Assembly: GCA_034770075.1 (NCBI GenBank)
Contig: CM068377.1
Span: forward strand, 70,038,358-70,102,357
Length of the DNA: 64,000 nucleotides
Reading direction: 5' to 3'
Origin: Aralia elata
Lineage: Eukaryota > Streptophyta > Magnoliopsida > Apiales > Araliaceae
Shown here: one piece after another, positions 1-8,957 of the stretch
Position numbering within the stretch: the stretch's first letter is position 1
How the letters are laid out: every line of letters begins with the position of its first letter
Notes under the pieces: generated by a model
What the model saw: only the letters and a program-made list of their open reading frames with translations
What the model was told of the DNA's origin: nothing
Database searches by the model: none
Translations under genes and position numbers: made by a program

Positions 1-304
1 CTCAATTATCGAAGGGGAATTGGATAAAAGCAGGGAGTTAGTCAGGCCGAAGACTTTAAAACAAGCGCTTCTTGGGAGGCAACCCAATTTTTTTTGTTTT
101 GCTTTTGATTTTGTTTGATTGCATTATAGGTTGTTTAATTGCATTTTAATTTCTTTAATTGTTTTTAGGTATCGAGTACTAAGCAATTTGGATTGCGCCC
201 CAACTTTGAGCACTTGAAAGATGATATCAATGACACTTGACACGTCCTCAGGGAAGTTCTTTGTTTTACTTTTTCCTATCTTAGACATTGAGGGCAATGT
301 CCAT

Positions 305-320
305 TTTAAGTTTGGGGGTA
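305..320 (+). other. Internal polypurine-tract copy in element D
   Basis: The 16-mer TTTAAGTTTGGGGGTA occurs here and again at 1300-1315 immediately before the LTR. Both follow a GAGG-CAA-like stretch. The downstream copy is the expected plus-strand primer. The upstream one, about 1 kb earlier, resembles a central polypurine tract. G has the same pair at 42928 and 43929. Confidence 0.6.
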
Positions 321-734
321 GTACTTCGTATTTGTGTGTTTTTAATTTAGTTTTTATGTGATGTAAGATATGTATTTTTGTTCAAAAAAAAATTCATTTA
401 TTTTTAGGATATGTCCCTTGAGCATTGTTTTAATTTGATTTGAACTACAATCCACGGTCTATGATAAGAACTTGATTGAATAGTTTCTAACTCATGGAAA
501 ATGGATAAATGTTACTTAGTCTTTGTGCTTAATTGTTATTGTTGGTTATTGTGTTGCTTATGCGTCCTTTCACTCTTTTGCACCTACCCATGAGTATTGA
601 GCTAGTTGTATGCTTAGAGAAGGCTTTTATAACCGAATGCTTGTGAAAAATATCTATAAACTCTAGAACTCGTTTAAACATCACTCGAAGCAAGGTGTCC
701 AAAATTTGTTGTGTTTGATTTGTTAGTCATGTGG

Positions 735-932
735 TGAGTGAGATGGAGCGTAAAACGCACTCACTCATGGACACATGCGTAGGAGAGATAGAGCGTAAAA
801 CGCACTCTCTTATAATTGTGACAAAAGAAAGAAAGTTTTTTATATCAAATCTTGTGTTGAGTTGAGATGGAGCGTGAAACGCACTCACCCACAAGAGTGG
901 ACTTAGGATAAGATGGAGCATAAAATGCACTT
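735..932 (+). repeat. Four-copy hairpin motif, element D
   Basis: GAGCGTAAAACGCACTC is present at 746 and 791, with variants at 870 and 916. Each can fold as GCGT/ACGC around an A-rich loop. The last copy reads GCAT...ATGC, a paired change that keeps the stem. The same four-copy set, including the altered last copy, occurs in G at 43366-43555. Confidence 0.7.
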
Positions 933-1593
933 ACCTAGAGTCTTTTGATTTCAAATTTTTGGAAATTGTGATTTGTATACCTTTGTATTGAGTGGTGTGT
1001 TAAGCATGTTGTTTTAGGGTTTATTTTGATTATTTCATAAGGTAATGTGGTTGCATAGTTTTATTCGAGCTTAATTGGTTTAGTGCTATTGGGTACACAC
1101 ACACGGAAGGGGCCTAAAGCGAGCTATGACTAGCTAATTGTAAATCTAAACTTGCAACGTTTTGAAAGTATCCTAGAACTTTATTGTGTTTATGCTTTGA
1201 GACCATTGGTTAGCTTATTAACTCATTGCTCAAGATAGTTTTTATTTAGAAATGTTAAATTTTTATAGTTTTTGTGTTTTGCTTGAGGACAAGCAAAGGT
1301 TTAAGTTTGGGGGTATTTGATTAGTTTGTTTTATATACACAAATTAGGTACTTTTAGCCTTACTAATTTGTAAGTCTTTAGCTATTTCGTTTGGTTTTAT
1401 GTGTTTTCATCTTATTGTTGTGCAATGTAGTTTTTTATTACTTTTATATGTATTTGTGTGCTTTTATGTATTTTTACGTTGTTTTGTAGGTATTGAAATA
1501 AAGGCACCTTGGATCGTAGCGTTTTTGGCTTGAATCTAGCATTCCCGCTGCTTGTTTCTCCATTTTACCCATGTTGCAATCCGAATCTCTCAA

Positions 1594-1868
1594 AACTCAA
1601 AGAACGAAAGTTGTAGATTTCGATCTTAGATTTCCAGAACATCCGGAATCATCCAATTTGAAGTTAGTATGAGAGAGTTATGGTCATTTTACCATCGGAT
1701 TTTGCATGAATTTTACGCAGTAGTTGCTTCGGGCTCAATTTGAACCTTGCTCCAGCCATTATTTCGTCAAGCTCCAGTTATGAACGTTGTAGAGCTACTT
1801 CTTAGCTTTCCATAGCCTACTTAATCGCCTTAATCCGAGTTCGGACGAAAAAGTTATGGTCGTTTTTC
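1594..1868 (+). promoter_or_regulatory. Duplicated LTR module in D
   Basis: Two related blocks (1594-1691 and 1780-1868) each contain GAACG, GTTGTAGA, an ATCC-GA-TT segment and AGTTATGGTC followed by a T-run. The second also has CCGAGTTCGGACGA. The reverse complement of a very similar block lies at 20216-20318 inside solo LTR 1. The role is unknown; conservation in two LTR types suggests a regulatory or structural function. Confidence 0.5.
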
Positions 1869-1873
1869 CAGAA

Positions 1874-1969
1874 CTCGCCGGGGCGGGAATTTCCTACACA
1901 AATTCCTCGCCGCGGCGAGATCTCGCCGGGGCGAGAAAACTTAGGCCAAAAAGCTCGCCGGGGCGAGCT
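1874..1969 (+). repeat. GC-rich inverted-repeat cassette of D LTR
   Basis: Four GC-rich inverted repeats sit in AT-rich DNA. CTCGCCGGGGCGGG at 1874 is imperfect, CTCGCCGCGGCGAG at 1906 is a perfect palindrome, and TCTCGCCGGGGCGAGA at 1921 and AGCTCGCCGGGGCGAGCT at 1952 have stems around a GG centre. The same CTCGCC/GGCGAG stem is used in the LTRs of the chromovirus A. Confidence 0.8.
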
Positions 1970-3195
1970 TGTCGCGGACAGAAGCAGATTTTTCAGGTTT
2001 TTTGGTCATTTTGGAGGTGCTAAGCTAGGTTTACTCATACCCAACACTTATAACATATCCAGGGGCTCGAAAATCAGCAATTACACTTGTGGAGGCTGCA
2101 CATAAACATCAAAATTGAAGAGAAATGGGCTGCAATACAAGGAATTTCCAGCAAAATCAAAGGAACAATTGAAGAAAGGAGTACCAAATCAAGGAGGAAA
2201 GCTAGAAATCATCAACCCTCACGCAAGCAACGTTGGGAAATCTTCAAAAGTGGTTTTATTTCTAGTATTTTCTTCTTATTTTGTAAATCCAATATGATGA
2301 TATATAGATCAAATTTGATGTTTATTGTAGTTACCATGAACTAGGACTCATTTGCTAAGATTTCAATGGAACCCAATACATAGTTTGAATTGAATGCTCT
2401 CTCTTTGATGTTGGTTAATTATTTGTGATTGGATATCATAATTTGTGCTTTATATATTAATTACCTTGCTAGTAATTACCTTGGGAACTTATATGGAATT
2501 GAGAGAGGAAGTATAGGTTGAGACCTTGTTATGATATCATGTGAAAATTAGATATTCCTATGGGTAATTTATGAAATTAAGTGACGTGTGTTTTATTTAT
2601 TACCTTCATGAATGGATAATTTGATTGTATTTAGGATAGACATATACCTAAATACCACATGTATCCATTTGAGAATCATGCTTAATGATTTCTATTGCGA
2701 AAGTTTGATAATTGATAGGGTGATTAATGAGATTTGGTGACACGTGTCTTGTTGATTATTCTTGATATTGGATTCTTGCTAGTGTGTAGAATAGAGATAT
2801 TTATACACCGCATTGGGAAATACGTATTTGACCATCGAGAGAGGCTTGTATATACTTGTAAATTCTCGGATAACAATCCTTGTGATTTAACTAGTTGAAA
2901 AGAGAGAGTTAGGATATTCAAGTGAAGTGTTGGGGGAAATTGCAATCTTAGACTTGTTAATATTTGATTTCATTATCTTAATGCTTTCCATAGTTGTTTA
3001 ATTATTTGTTATCTTCATTAATACAAAACAACAAAAACAACTATCATTTGTTTGAATAAGATTGAGATGATAAAAGGTTAGTACTTGGAAAACACTAGTA
3101 ATAATTCCTCGTGGGATCGATACTTCACTTACTCTTTATTACTTGTTGACCGCGTATACTTGCGCGTTAATTGTCGTTATATTAATCGGACAACA

Positions 3196-4450
3196 GCATG
3201 ACTTTAGAGTTCAGAACTCATAGTCTGCCAATACATGGGCACCCTTGACTTCACATATGAAAGCAATTCTCATAGCTTCTGGACATATACTAACAGTACA
3301 CAACCAATGCATACACCTAACATAGTTTACATCTTCATTAATACATATGAATAGTCCATTCTTGATTCCTTATGCATAGGTTCTGATTCCTCATTCTTTG
3401 TTCCACTTTTACAAATCATTAACAAGGCTTTTACAGAGTTAACAACATTCTTACACGTCCATGAACAACCAAGCAAAATCAGCAACATACTCCAATAGCA
3501 ATCAAAGCAAAAACCATGAACTTGAAGCTATTATGGAAATGAGTTAGGTTATTCATGCATACCTCTTGGAGATTTTTCTAGGGTGTTAAATAAATTAATA
3601 GCAGCTGCTACAACAATCCTTCTTCTTCCTCAATTCACCTGAACACTCACTCCTCACTCAAATTTTCAGTTTTTAACTTAGCACAAATGAAAGGAATGGA
3701 AGGCTAGGCAATAGAGAAGTATATATAGATGAGTGGTCAGCCCTTTGGAGGTGATGGAGGAGTTGAGCATGCTCTCCCGCAACAGCTCCCTATGACTGGG
3801 AGAGTGAGCTTTCCTCCTCTCTATGCTCGGGTAACCCCCCTCTCTTCCCCCCATTTGCTTTATTCCATTCTTCCTCTACCAAATGCAGAATTTGGTTTCT
3901 CCCCATGCTCTCCCACCACTTGTATCTCCTCTCCCTCTCATTCTCTCCTTCCCCCGTACTCTTCTTCTTCCTCTAATTTTAGCTGATGGTTTTGTAACCC
4001 ATTTCCCCCATGGGTCATGGGTTAGGGTCATGGGTTGTGGGTTTGGATCATGGACTTGGTCCATGGGTTTTGGGCTTCCATTAATAATCTATTAGACTTC
4101 TACTTTAATTCCAATTGGGCTTTCGTAAAATCCCTCACTTGGATAATTAACTCATCGTATTAACGATTTGACGAAATTAATAAAAGTCAAAAAATCAAAA
4201 AAGACGTTTTTGGCGTGAATAGTGCCCGAGTGAATAGTACCCGCGCGAATAGTGTTTTAGTGTTATTCCACGAAATCATTTATTAAATTCTATGAAATAA
4301 CAACACTTAATAATCATCACATACACGTAATCTATATTGTCACATAACGTTTAAACGCATAACACAGAATAATATTAATAAAAATTCATTTTATTCAATA
4401 ATATGTAAAATCTCGAATTACAAAGCTACCCACGATCCGCGATCGTTACA
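3196..4450 (-). mobile_element. Element B 3' LTR, visible part
   Basis: Read on the minus strand, the LTR begins TGTAACGATCGCGG at 4450. A 12-base C-run in plus-strand reading (polypurine tract on the minus strand) abuts it at 4452. The first ~370 bp match the B 5' LTR (31101-31239 plus 33975-34207). Further in it carries three spaced CTATTCAC-type motifs (4213-4256), a tandem CATGGGTT-rich stretch (about 4010-4070) and a TATA-like site. The rest is displaced by the D insertion. Confidence 0.75.
3719..3728 (-). promoter_or_regulatory. TATA-like box in B LTR
   Basis: CTATATATA on the minus strand lies in a suitable position inside the LTR, followed by a moderately mixed leader. It is the best core-promoter candidate for element B. 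This segment is absent from the B 5' LTR, which has an internal deletion. Assignment is by motif only. Confidence 0.4.
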
Positions 4451-4498
4451 TCCCCCCCCCCTTTATAAGAATTATGTCCTCAGAATTACAACATAAGG

Positions 4499-4864
4499 TT
4501 AAACAAAAAGATGGGGATAATTTTTCTTCATCTTATTTTCGAGTTCCCATGTCACTTCTTCGGCGTTGTGGTTCCTCCATACTACCTTCAGAAAATATAT
4601 TATCTTACTTCGTAAGAATTGCTCTTTTCTATCAATTATCTGAATAGGAATTTCTTCATATGTTAGGTCTTTTTCAACCTGAATAGGTTCGTACTCTATC
4701 ATACGTTTATAATCTTGCTTATAAGGTCGTAGTACCAACACGTGAAACATGTTGTGGATGTGTTCTAACTCAGGAGGTAAGGCTACCTTGTAGGCCACTT
4801 CCCCTACCCTTCTCAATACTTTAAATGGTCCTATAAACCTCGGACTCAACTTCCCTTTCTCCCC
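4499..4864 (-). pseudogene. Element B integrase C-terminus and chromodomain
   Basis: An open stretch of 116 codons begins at the SPRFIGPF integrase C-terminal motif and runs through FHVLVLRPYK, IIDRKEQFLRSK and WRNHNAEEVTWE to a stop after PHLFV. The last ~50 residues match the chromodomain-type tail of plant chromovirus integrases, which guides integration to heterochromatin. It is the end of the B polyprotein, cut from the integrase core (16332 onward) by the 11.5-kb insertion of A. No stop interrupts this piece. Confidence 0.85.
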
Positions 4865-5250
4865 TGTGACGAAGGAGAATTTTTGTAACTTATTTTAAAT
4901 ATTTATTGATTGAATAAATATTTTTCGACGATTTGATTGTTGAATTAATTGATTAATCGATGAATTTGTGGTAGATTAATTAATTATATGTGTTACATTA
5001 ATTAAATTAATGTAGAGAATTTTTATATTTAAAGTATGTGTTTAATTGAATTTATTTGATTAAATACATTATTTAAATGAGTATAATGTTATTTCTAATT
5101 AATTTAATTATTAATTAGAGATTTAGTAAATTGTCATTATTAATAAATGAGAATTTTATTTATAAGACTATGTGATTTAATGTAGAATTATTCTATTTTA
5201 TCTATTGATTTTAGTAAGATTATTTAGTTGATTAAAGTGTGACATGATAC

Positions 5251-5260
5251 TATATAATAA
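5251..5260 (+). promoter_or_regulatory. TATA-like site in A 5' LTR
   Basis: TATATAATAA lies about 80 bp upstream of the conserved dyad, with an identical copy in the 3' LTR at 13964. A related site is hard to see in the F LTR. It is a motif-only promoter candidate. Confidence 0.35.
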
Positions 5261-5331
5261 GCTATTTATTAAAATAAACCAAAAGAAGAGTTTATAAGGA
5301 CTTACCAAACGAAGCCTTAGAGGGGGTTGGA

Positions 5332-5361
5332 GTCAGTTAACCCATGATGGGATTAACTGAC
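5332..5361 (+). promoter_or_regulatory. 30-bp dyad in A 5' LTR
   Basis: GTCAGTTAA and TTAACTGAC flank CCCATGATGGG, forming a nearly continuous inverted repeat. Equivalent dyads occur at 14045-14074 (A 3' LTR), 31720-31749 (A-like solo LTR), and in diverged form at 38463-38493 and 54411-54442 (F LTRs). Conservation across subfamilies suggests a protein-binding or RNA-structure site near the transcript start. Confidence 0.55.
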
Positions 5362-6140
5362 ACCTACTCATCAGACTAAATTCAATTCACGTATTCTTTT
5401 ATTATTATTCCCTAAGTCTAATCAGAGAAATACAGAGAGAAAAGGAGAAAATTTTTTGAGGAATTAGAAAATTGAGAAGGATCCCATTCAATTCTTACAT
5501 AGTTTAAGCATCTAATTGAAGGTAATTCTTCTAATTTAAGTTTTAGTTTATATTTTTGAAGTTCTTCCATGAATGTCTGTTTTGAGCTCTCTGTATTCTC
5601 TGTAAACTAAATTTTTGTGGCTAAATTTTATAAATTAATGATTAGATGTTTGAAAGCATGCATAAATGTGTTTTATATGATTTAAATATGATTTAGAGTA
5701 ATTTAATCCGTGAAATTTCGTTTCAATGAGAATTCAGAAAGTTACAGAGTAGTACAGTGTACGAACATGGTTTGAATGTATGAAATTAATACTTGTTTTG
5801 CATGTTAATTGGTTAAATTGATAACTTATTTTGTTTATGCATATATAAATGAAGAAAACAAGATTTAAACGGTTCAATTTGGTTGTATAACGAACCTGTT
5901 ATGTGTGATTTTATGGAAATTGTAGAAACTTTGATAAACTGATAAGAAACCTCAAATTTGATTCTTAGATTCATGATTTATGTGATTTAAGTTGTTAGAA
6001 TTATGCTAGAAGGCTTGGGTAACAATTATTTATGAATTATAGTGTCTAGGTATGTTTAATTTGACGAGTAGAATAACAAGATTGGAAATTTTGGCCTGTT
6101 TCTGCGTTCTTCGCGAACTGCAAAAACTGGAATTCGTGAT

Positions 6141-6314
6141 TCTCGCCCTGGTGAGAATTTTGTGAAGGAAATTCTCGCCCCGGCGGGAGCTCGCCCCGAC
6201 AAGAATTTTGTGAAGAAATTCCTCGCCCCTGCGAGAATTTTGTGAAGAAATTCCTCACCCCGGTGGGAGCTCGCCCCGGCGAGAATTTTGTGAAGGGATT
6301 CCTCGCCCTGGCGA
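6141..6314 (+). repeat. GC-rich inverted-repeat cassette, A 5' LTR
   Basis: The cassette has five units separated by AATTTTGTGAAG-type spacers, with cores at 6141, 6172, 6221, 6253 and 6301. The standard core is CTCGCC-CC-GGCGAG. The unit at 6253 reads CTCACCCCGGTGGGAG, where G and its paired C are both changed (A with T), keeping the stem. Conserved flanks are TTCTTCGCGAACTGCA on the left and GTAAAAAGACGAGAG on the right. Confidence 0.85.
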
Positions 6315-7670
6315 AGAAAAAAAAAAGAGTAAAAAGACGAGAGTAAAAATTTTCTTCTTTCTTTGAGATCATGTTATGATATCGTAGACATACCTAAAAC
6401 TTAGGCTAATGTATAAAATGAATACTGAAATACTGTAATGGGTAGTAAGCATAAACCCATTGATTGTTCGATGTCAACTGAGCTATTAAAATAGAAATTT
6501 TGGATGAGAATGAATCTTAACGTGTTTATAATATTGTAACTAATTATTGTTACTGTTTTATAAACGGAATGTGTAGGTTGATTAGAGAACGTGAGTCTTA
6601 AATTTATAGTCTACGCACGAGGCAAGTATCTTATCCTTACTTTTAGATTTACGCAAGTTTTCTACCTTGATTTCAATCACGCAAGTTCCTTAACTTAATT
6701 CTCTTACCATATATGTTTCATGATGCTACTATTTACTCGAGCAAATTATTATTTCTATTCCATTCAAATTCATTGATTCAATGAGACGTTTTAAATCCCT
6801 CTTTGTAATGCTTCAGTTATATAGAACGTATTCAATCGTACCTTTTGTGAGATTTAGTTTTGATTCTCGAATTATAGCTTTTGAACCTTGATTGACTAGC
6901 GAACCCTTATTGATTCGACTAGTCCATAGTTGATGAGCGTTCTAAATTCTAGAAACGTTATTGAAGTAAATCCAAACCAAACTTCCTTTGGTGCGGACTC
7001 CGATGTCAAACTGAGATGAACAACCCTTATACAGGGGATTTTATTTACGCAATAGCGTTAAGATGTTGTGCACATACATGGTATAAAGGGCTGATCCCCC
7101 TGAGTACGAGAAGCAAGGTCCATATAGTCTTACGACTGTTAAAGGTTTAATGTAGAAATACTTGATAACCTGGGACATAGTTCGTGGCCTTAAGACCCTC
7201 AGACGTTCTTTTGAATCTTGTCTTACATTCTTGACTCAAAAGCTAAATCTTTGATTATTCAATATTCATTAATTATTTCGCATGTTATTATTACTGTTGT
7301 TGTTATACTTGCTGGGCAATCATTACTCACCCTTACATAATAACATTGCAGCTAAGGTTGAAAGAACTGATGAGCCATCTACTAGTAAGGGCAAAGGAAA
7401 AGCAAACAAGTGATGAAGACTTGTTGTACTTATTTTAATGATGTTATGTAATAGACTTAATTTATGTTTCCGCACTGATGTTATGTTAAGGTTAGATGAC
7501 CTGTGATTTATTTATGAATGATGTTGTAACCCTTAATGGGAGATTTCTATTTTTTATTAATAGTATTTCCATTATGAATGAATGGGTAGTTAGATGTGAT
7601 GTGATGTATATGGATAGTGAACACCAAATCCTGAGAAAACGGAGTACTCGAATTTGGGGGTGTCACAGGT

Positions 7671-7682
7671 TGGTATCAGGGC
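7671..7682 (+). other. Primer-binding site, element A
   Basis: TGGTATCAGGGC starts three bases after the LTR and matches the 3' end of plant initiator tRNA-Met (expected TGGTATCAGAGC) with one mismatch. This is typical for chromoviruses. Confidence 0.85.
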
Positions 7683-7901
7683 TGTAGGTTATGAACCTTA
7701 GGTGGGAAAAACCTTAGGGTAGTAGCCTTTTAAGAGTCAGAAAATATAGTGGTGATAAACTCTTATCGAGTTCTAAGGAATGAAATAACGAAATTCATTA
7801 AAGATAATAAAAGACTTTATGTGCTATGTGCTTATGTGTTAACAACCTATGTGTTGCGACTAGTACCGAGTATTAATTAAAATTTAAACTTTGTTGTCAA
7901 G

Positions 7902-8660
7902 ATGTCGGATGTTGGAAGATCCAGTCAGCCTAGGGATGTTGAGCCCTGAGTGGCTGGAGAGGAGGAGCGTCGTGATATCCATGTTATCCGGTAACAGTTG
8001 TTACACAGAGAGCCATCTCCATTGATCACGGTTGAGGGTCAGGAGTATGAGCCTGAGTCTGATCCAGAGGAGGATCCTGAGGAGGTAGAGGCTGAGGAGG
8101 ATGATGAGGATTCCGAGGAGGTACCCCTTACCTCTGTTGATGTTGAGATGTATGATGCCTTGTATGATCGTACCATAGAGTTGTAAGACAGAGTCAGAGA
8201 TTGGGAGAGACTGGCAAATATACGCCAGACTTTTGTAGAATAGAAGGATGAGAAGATTGAGGATCGTGAGATACGTCTTGGAGACGTATAATGGAAGTTA
8301 GTTCAGGCAGAGAGTCAAAAAGAAGACTTGCTGGCTGAGAATGAAAAGATGAAACTTGAGATTCAGAAATTGAAGGATGACCTGAGTGAGGAGTCAGCAG
8401 AACGTGCGAGAGCAGAGAATGCTTGGATGAATAACGCTCGTCGTGCAAAAATTTCCGAAGAAGTGGAACGTGCAAAGAAGGCCAAGATTGAGGAGACAAA
8501 CTATACTTTCCAGACAGCGATTGATAGGGCCCAGGATCGAGTTCTCCACTATCCAGTTCAGTTCGAGGACTTGCCATGGTACATGTTGGATCGCAGGATG
8601 ATGTGCCGTATCATGGAGGAAGAACGTAGACAGGCAGTCCGACGCCTTAGTACGCCGTGA
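7902..8660 (+). pseudogene. Extra ORF upstream of gag, element A (ORF0)
   Basis: This is a 253-codon reading frame between the primer site and gag. It starts MSDVGRSSQPRD and ends VRRLSTP. Visible parts are a short N-terminus with RDIHV, a strongly acidic middle (ESDPEEDPEEVEAEED), and a predicted coiled coil rich in E, K and A (about codons 120-205). In-frame stops include those at codon 16 and at 8184-8186. F has the collinear frame at 51004-51768 (255 codons) and B a diverged one at 29063-29669. I do not recognise the family. Chromoviruses normally go straight from leader to gag, so it may be an accessory protein. The ATG is chosen because F starts at the equivalent codon. Confidence 0.7.
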
Positions 8661-8957
8661 TAGGAGAACTTTTTCAATTATGTGTAAATATTTATGATAT
8701 TTGATGATGTAAATTCCAGCGTGATTATACACAATGGAATATGACTATTTAATCCTAAAGATTGTTTGATCTTGGAATAGTTGATGTAAATAGCAGTGAT
8801 GCTATCTTTTTATGTTTAAGACCTTTGAATTAATGAAATATCAGTTTTATTTGAAGATGTTATGTGTTAAATGTTTAACATGAATTGTTTGAGTTAAATG
8901 TTGAACACTTAAGAAAATTGAGTGTTAATCTAATAAGTGCATATTCTTGAATAGAAA
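8661..8957 (+). other. Leader between ORF0 and gag, element A
   Basis: This is AT-rich non-coding sequence with no recognisable gene. A similar spacer separates the two frames in F (50710-51003). It could hold a packaging signal or a second start-site context; neither can be shown from sequence alone. Confidence 0.5.

Larger units (their letters stand above)
1..1317 (+). mobile_element. Element D, 3' internal region (non-autonomous gypsy-like)
   Basis: This is the untranslated 3' part of an LTR element whose 5' portion lies left of the window. It matches the region after the gag-like stop of element G (from about 42671), including the shared GCGCTTCTTGGGAGGCAACC stretch, a first polypurine tract, four short hairpins and the final polypurine tract abutting the LTR. 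I see no coding potential. Elements of this architecture are usually non-autonomous relatives of the Tat/Athila group; that placement is inferred from G, whose primer-binding site is visible. Confidence 0.75.
1318..3195 (+). mobile_element. Element D 3' LTR
   Basis: The LTR starts TGATTAG directly after the polypurine tract and ends CAACA, giving 1,878 bp. Its first ~200 bp and last ~1 kb resemble the LTRs of G, but the middle is unrelated: here it holds two copies of a ~95-bp module and a set of CTCGCC/GGCGAG inverted repeats. The flanking GCATG at 3196 should be half of the target-site duplication; the other half is outside the window. The insertion lies inside the 3' LTR of element B. Confidence 0.8.
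4865..7667 (+). mobile_element. Element A 5' LTR
   Basis: The LTR is 2,803 bp. It is AT-rich except for a GC-rich hairpin cassette at 6141-6314. A 30-bp dyad (5332-5361) and a TATA-like TATATAATAA at 5251 lie upstream in a plausible U3. The end TTTGGGGGTGTCACA is shared with the other chromovirus LTRs here. It is 48 bp longer than the 3' LTR, and the cassette accounts for nearly all of that. Confidence 0.92.

Noticed and set aside
2087..2344. 85-codon frame in the D LTR
   Set aside because: It lies wholly inside an LTR, is low in complexity and lacks any recognisable motif.
3729..3986. Frames in the B LTR near the TATA-like site
   Set aside because: They fall in an LTR leader and are overlapped by equally long frames in other phases.
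6046..6372. Antisense frame across the hairpin cassette of A (also 14743-15036, 32356-32768)
   Set aside because: The repeated Ser-Gln-Asn pattern is just the translated hairpin array. Copy number changes between LTRs, and no protein signal is present.
8194..8577. Antisense ORF opposite ORF0 of element A
   Set aside because: It mirrors the coiled-coil codons of ORF0 on the other strand; the sense frame is conserved in F and has a start matched between copies.
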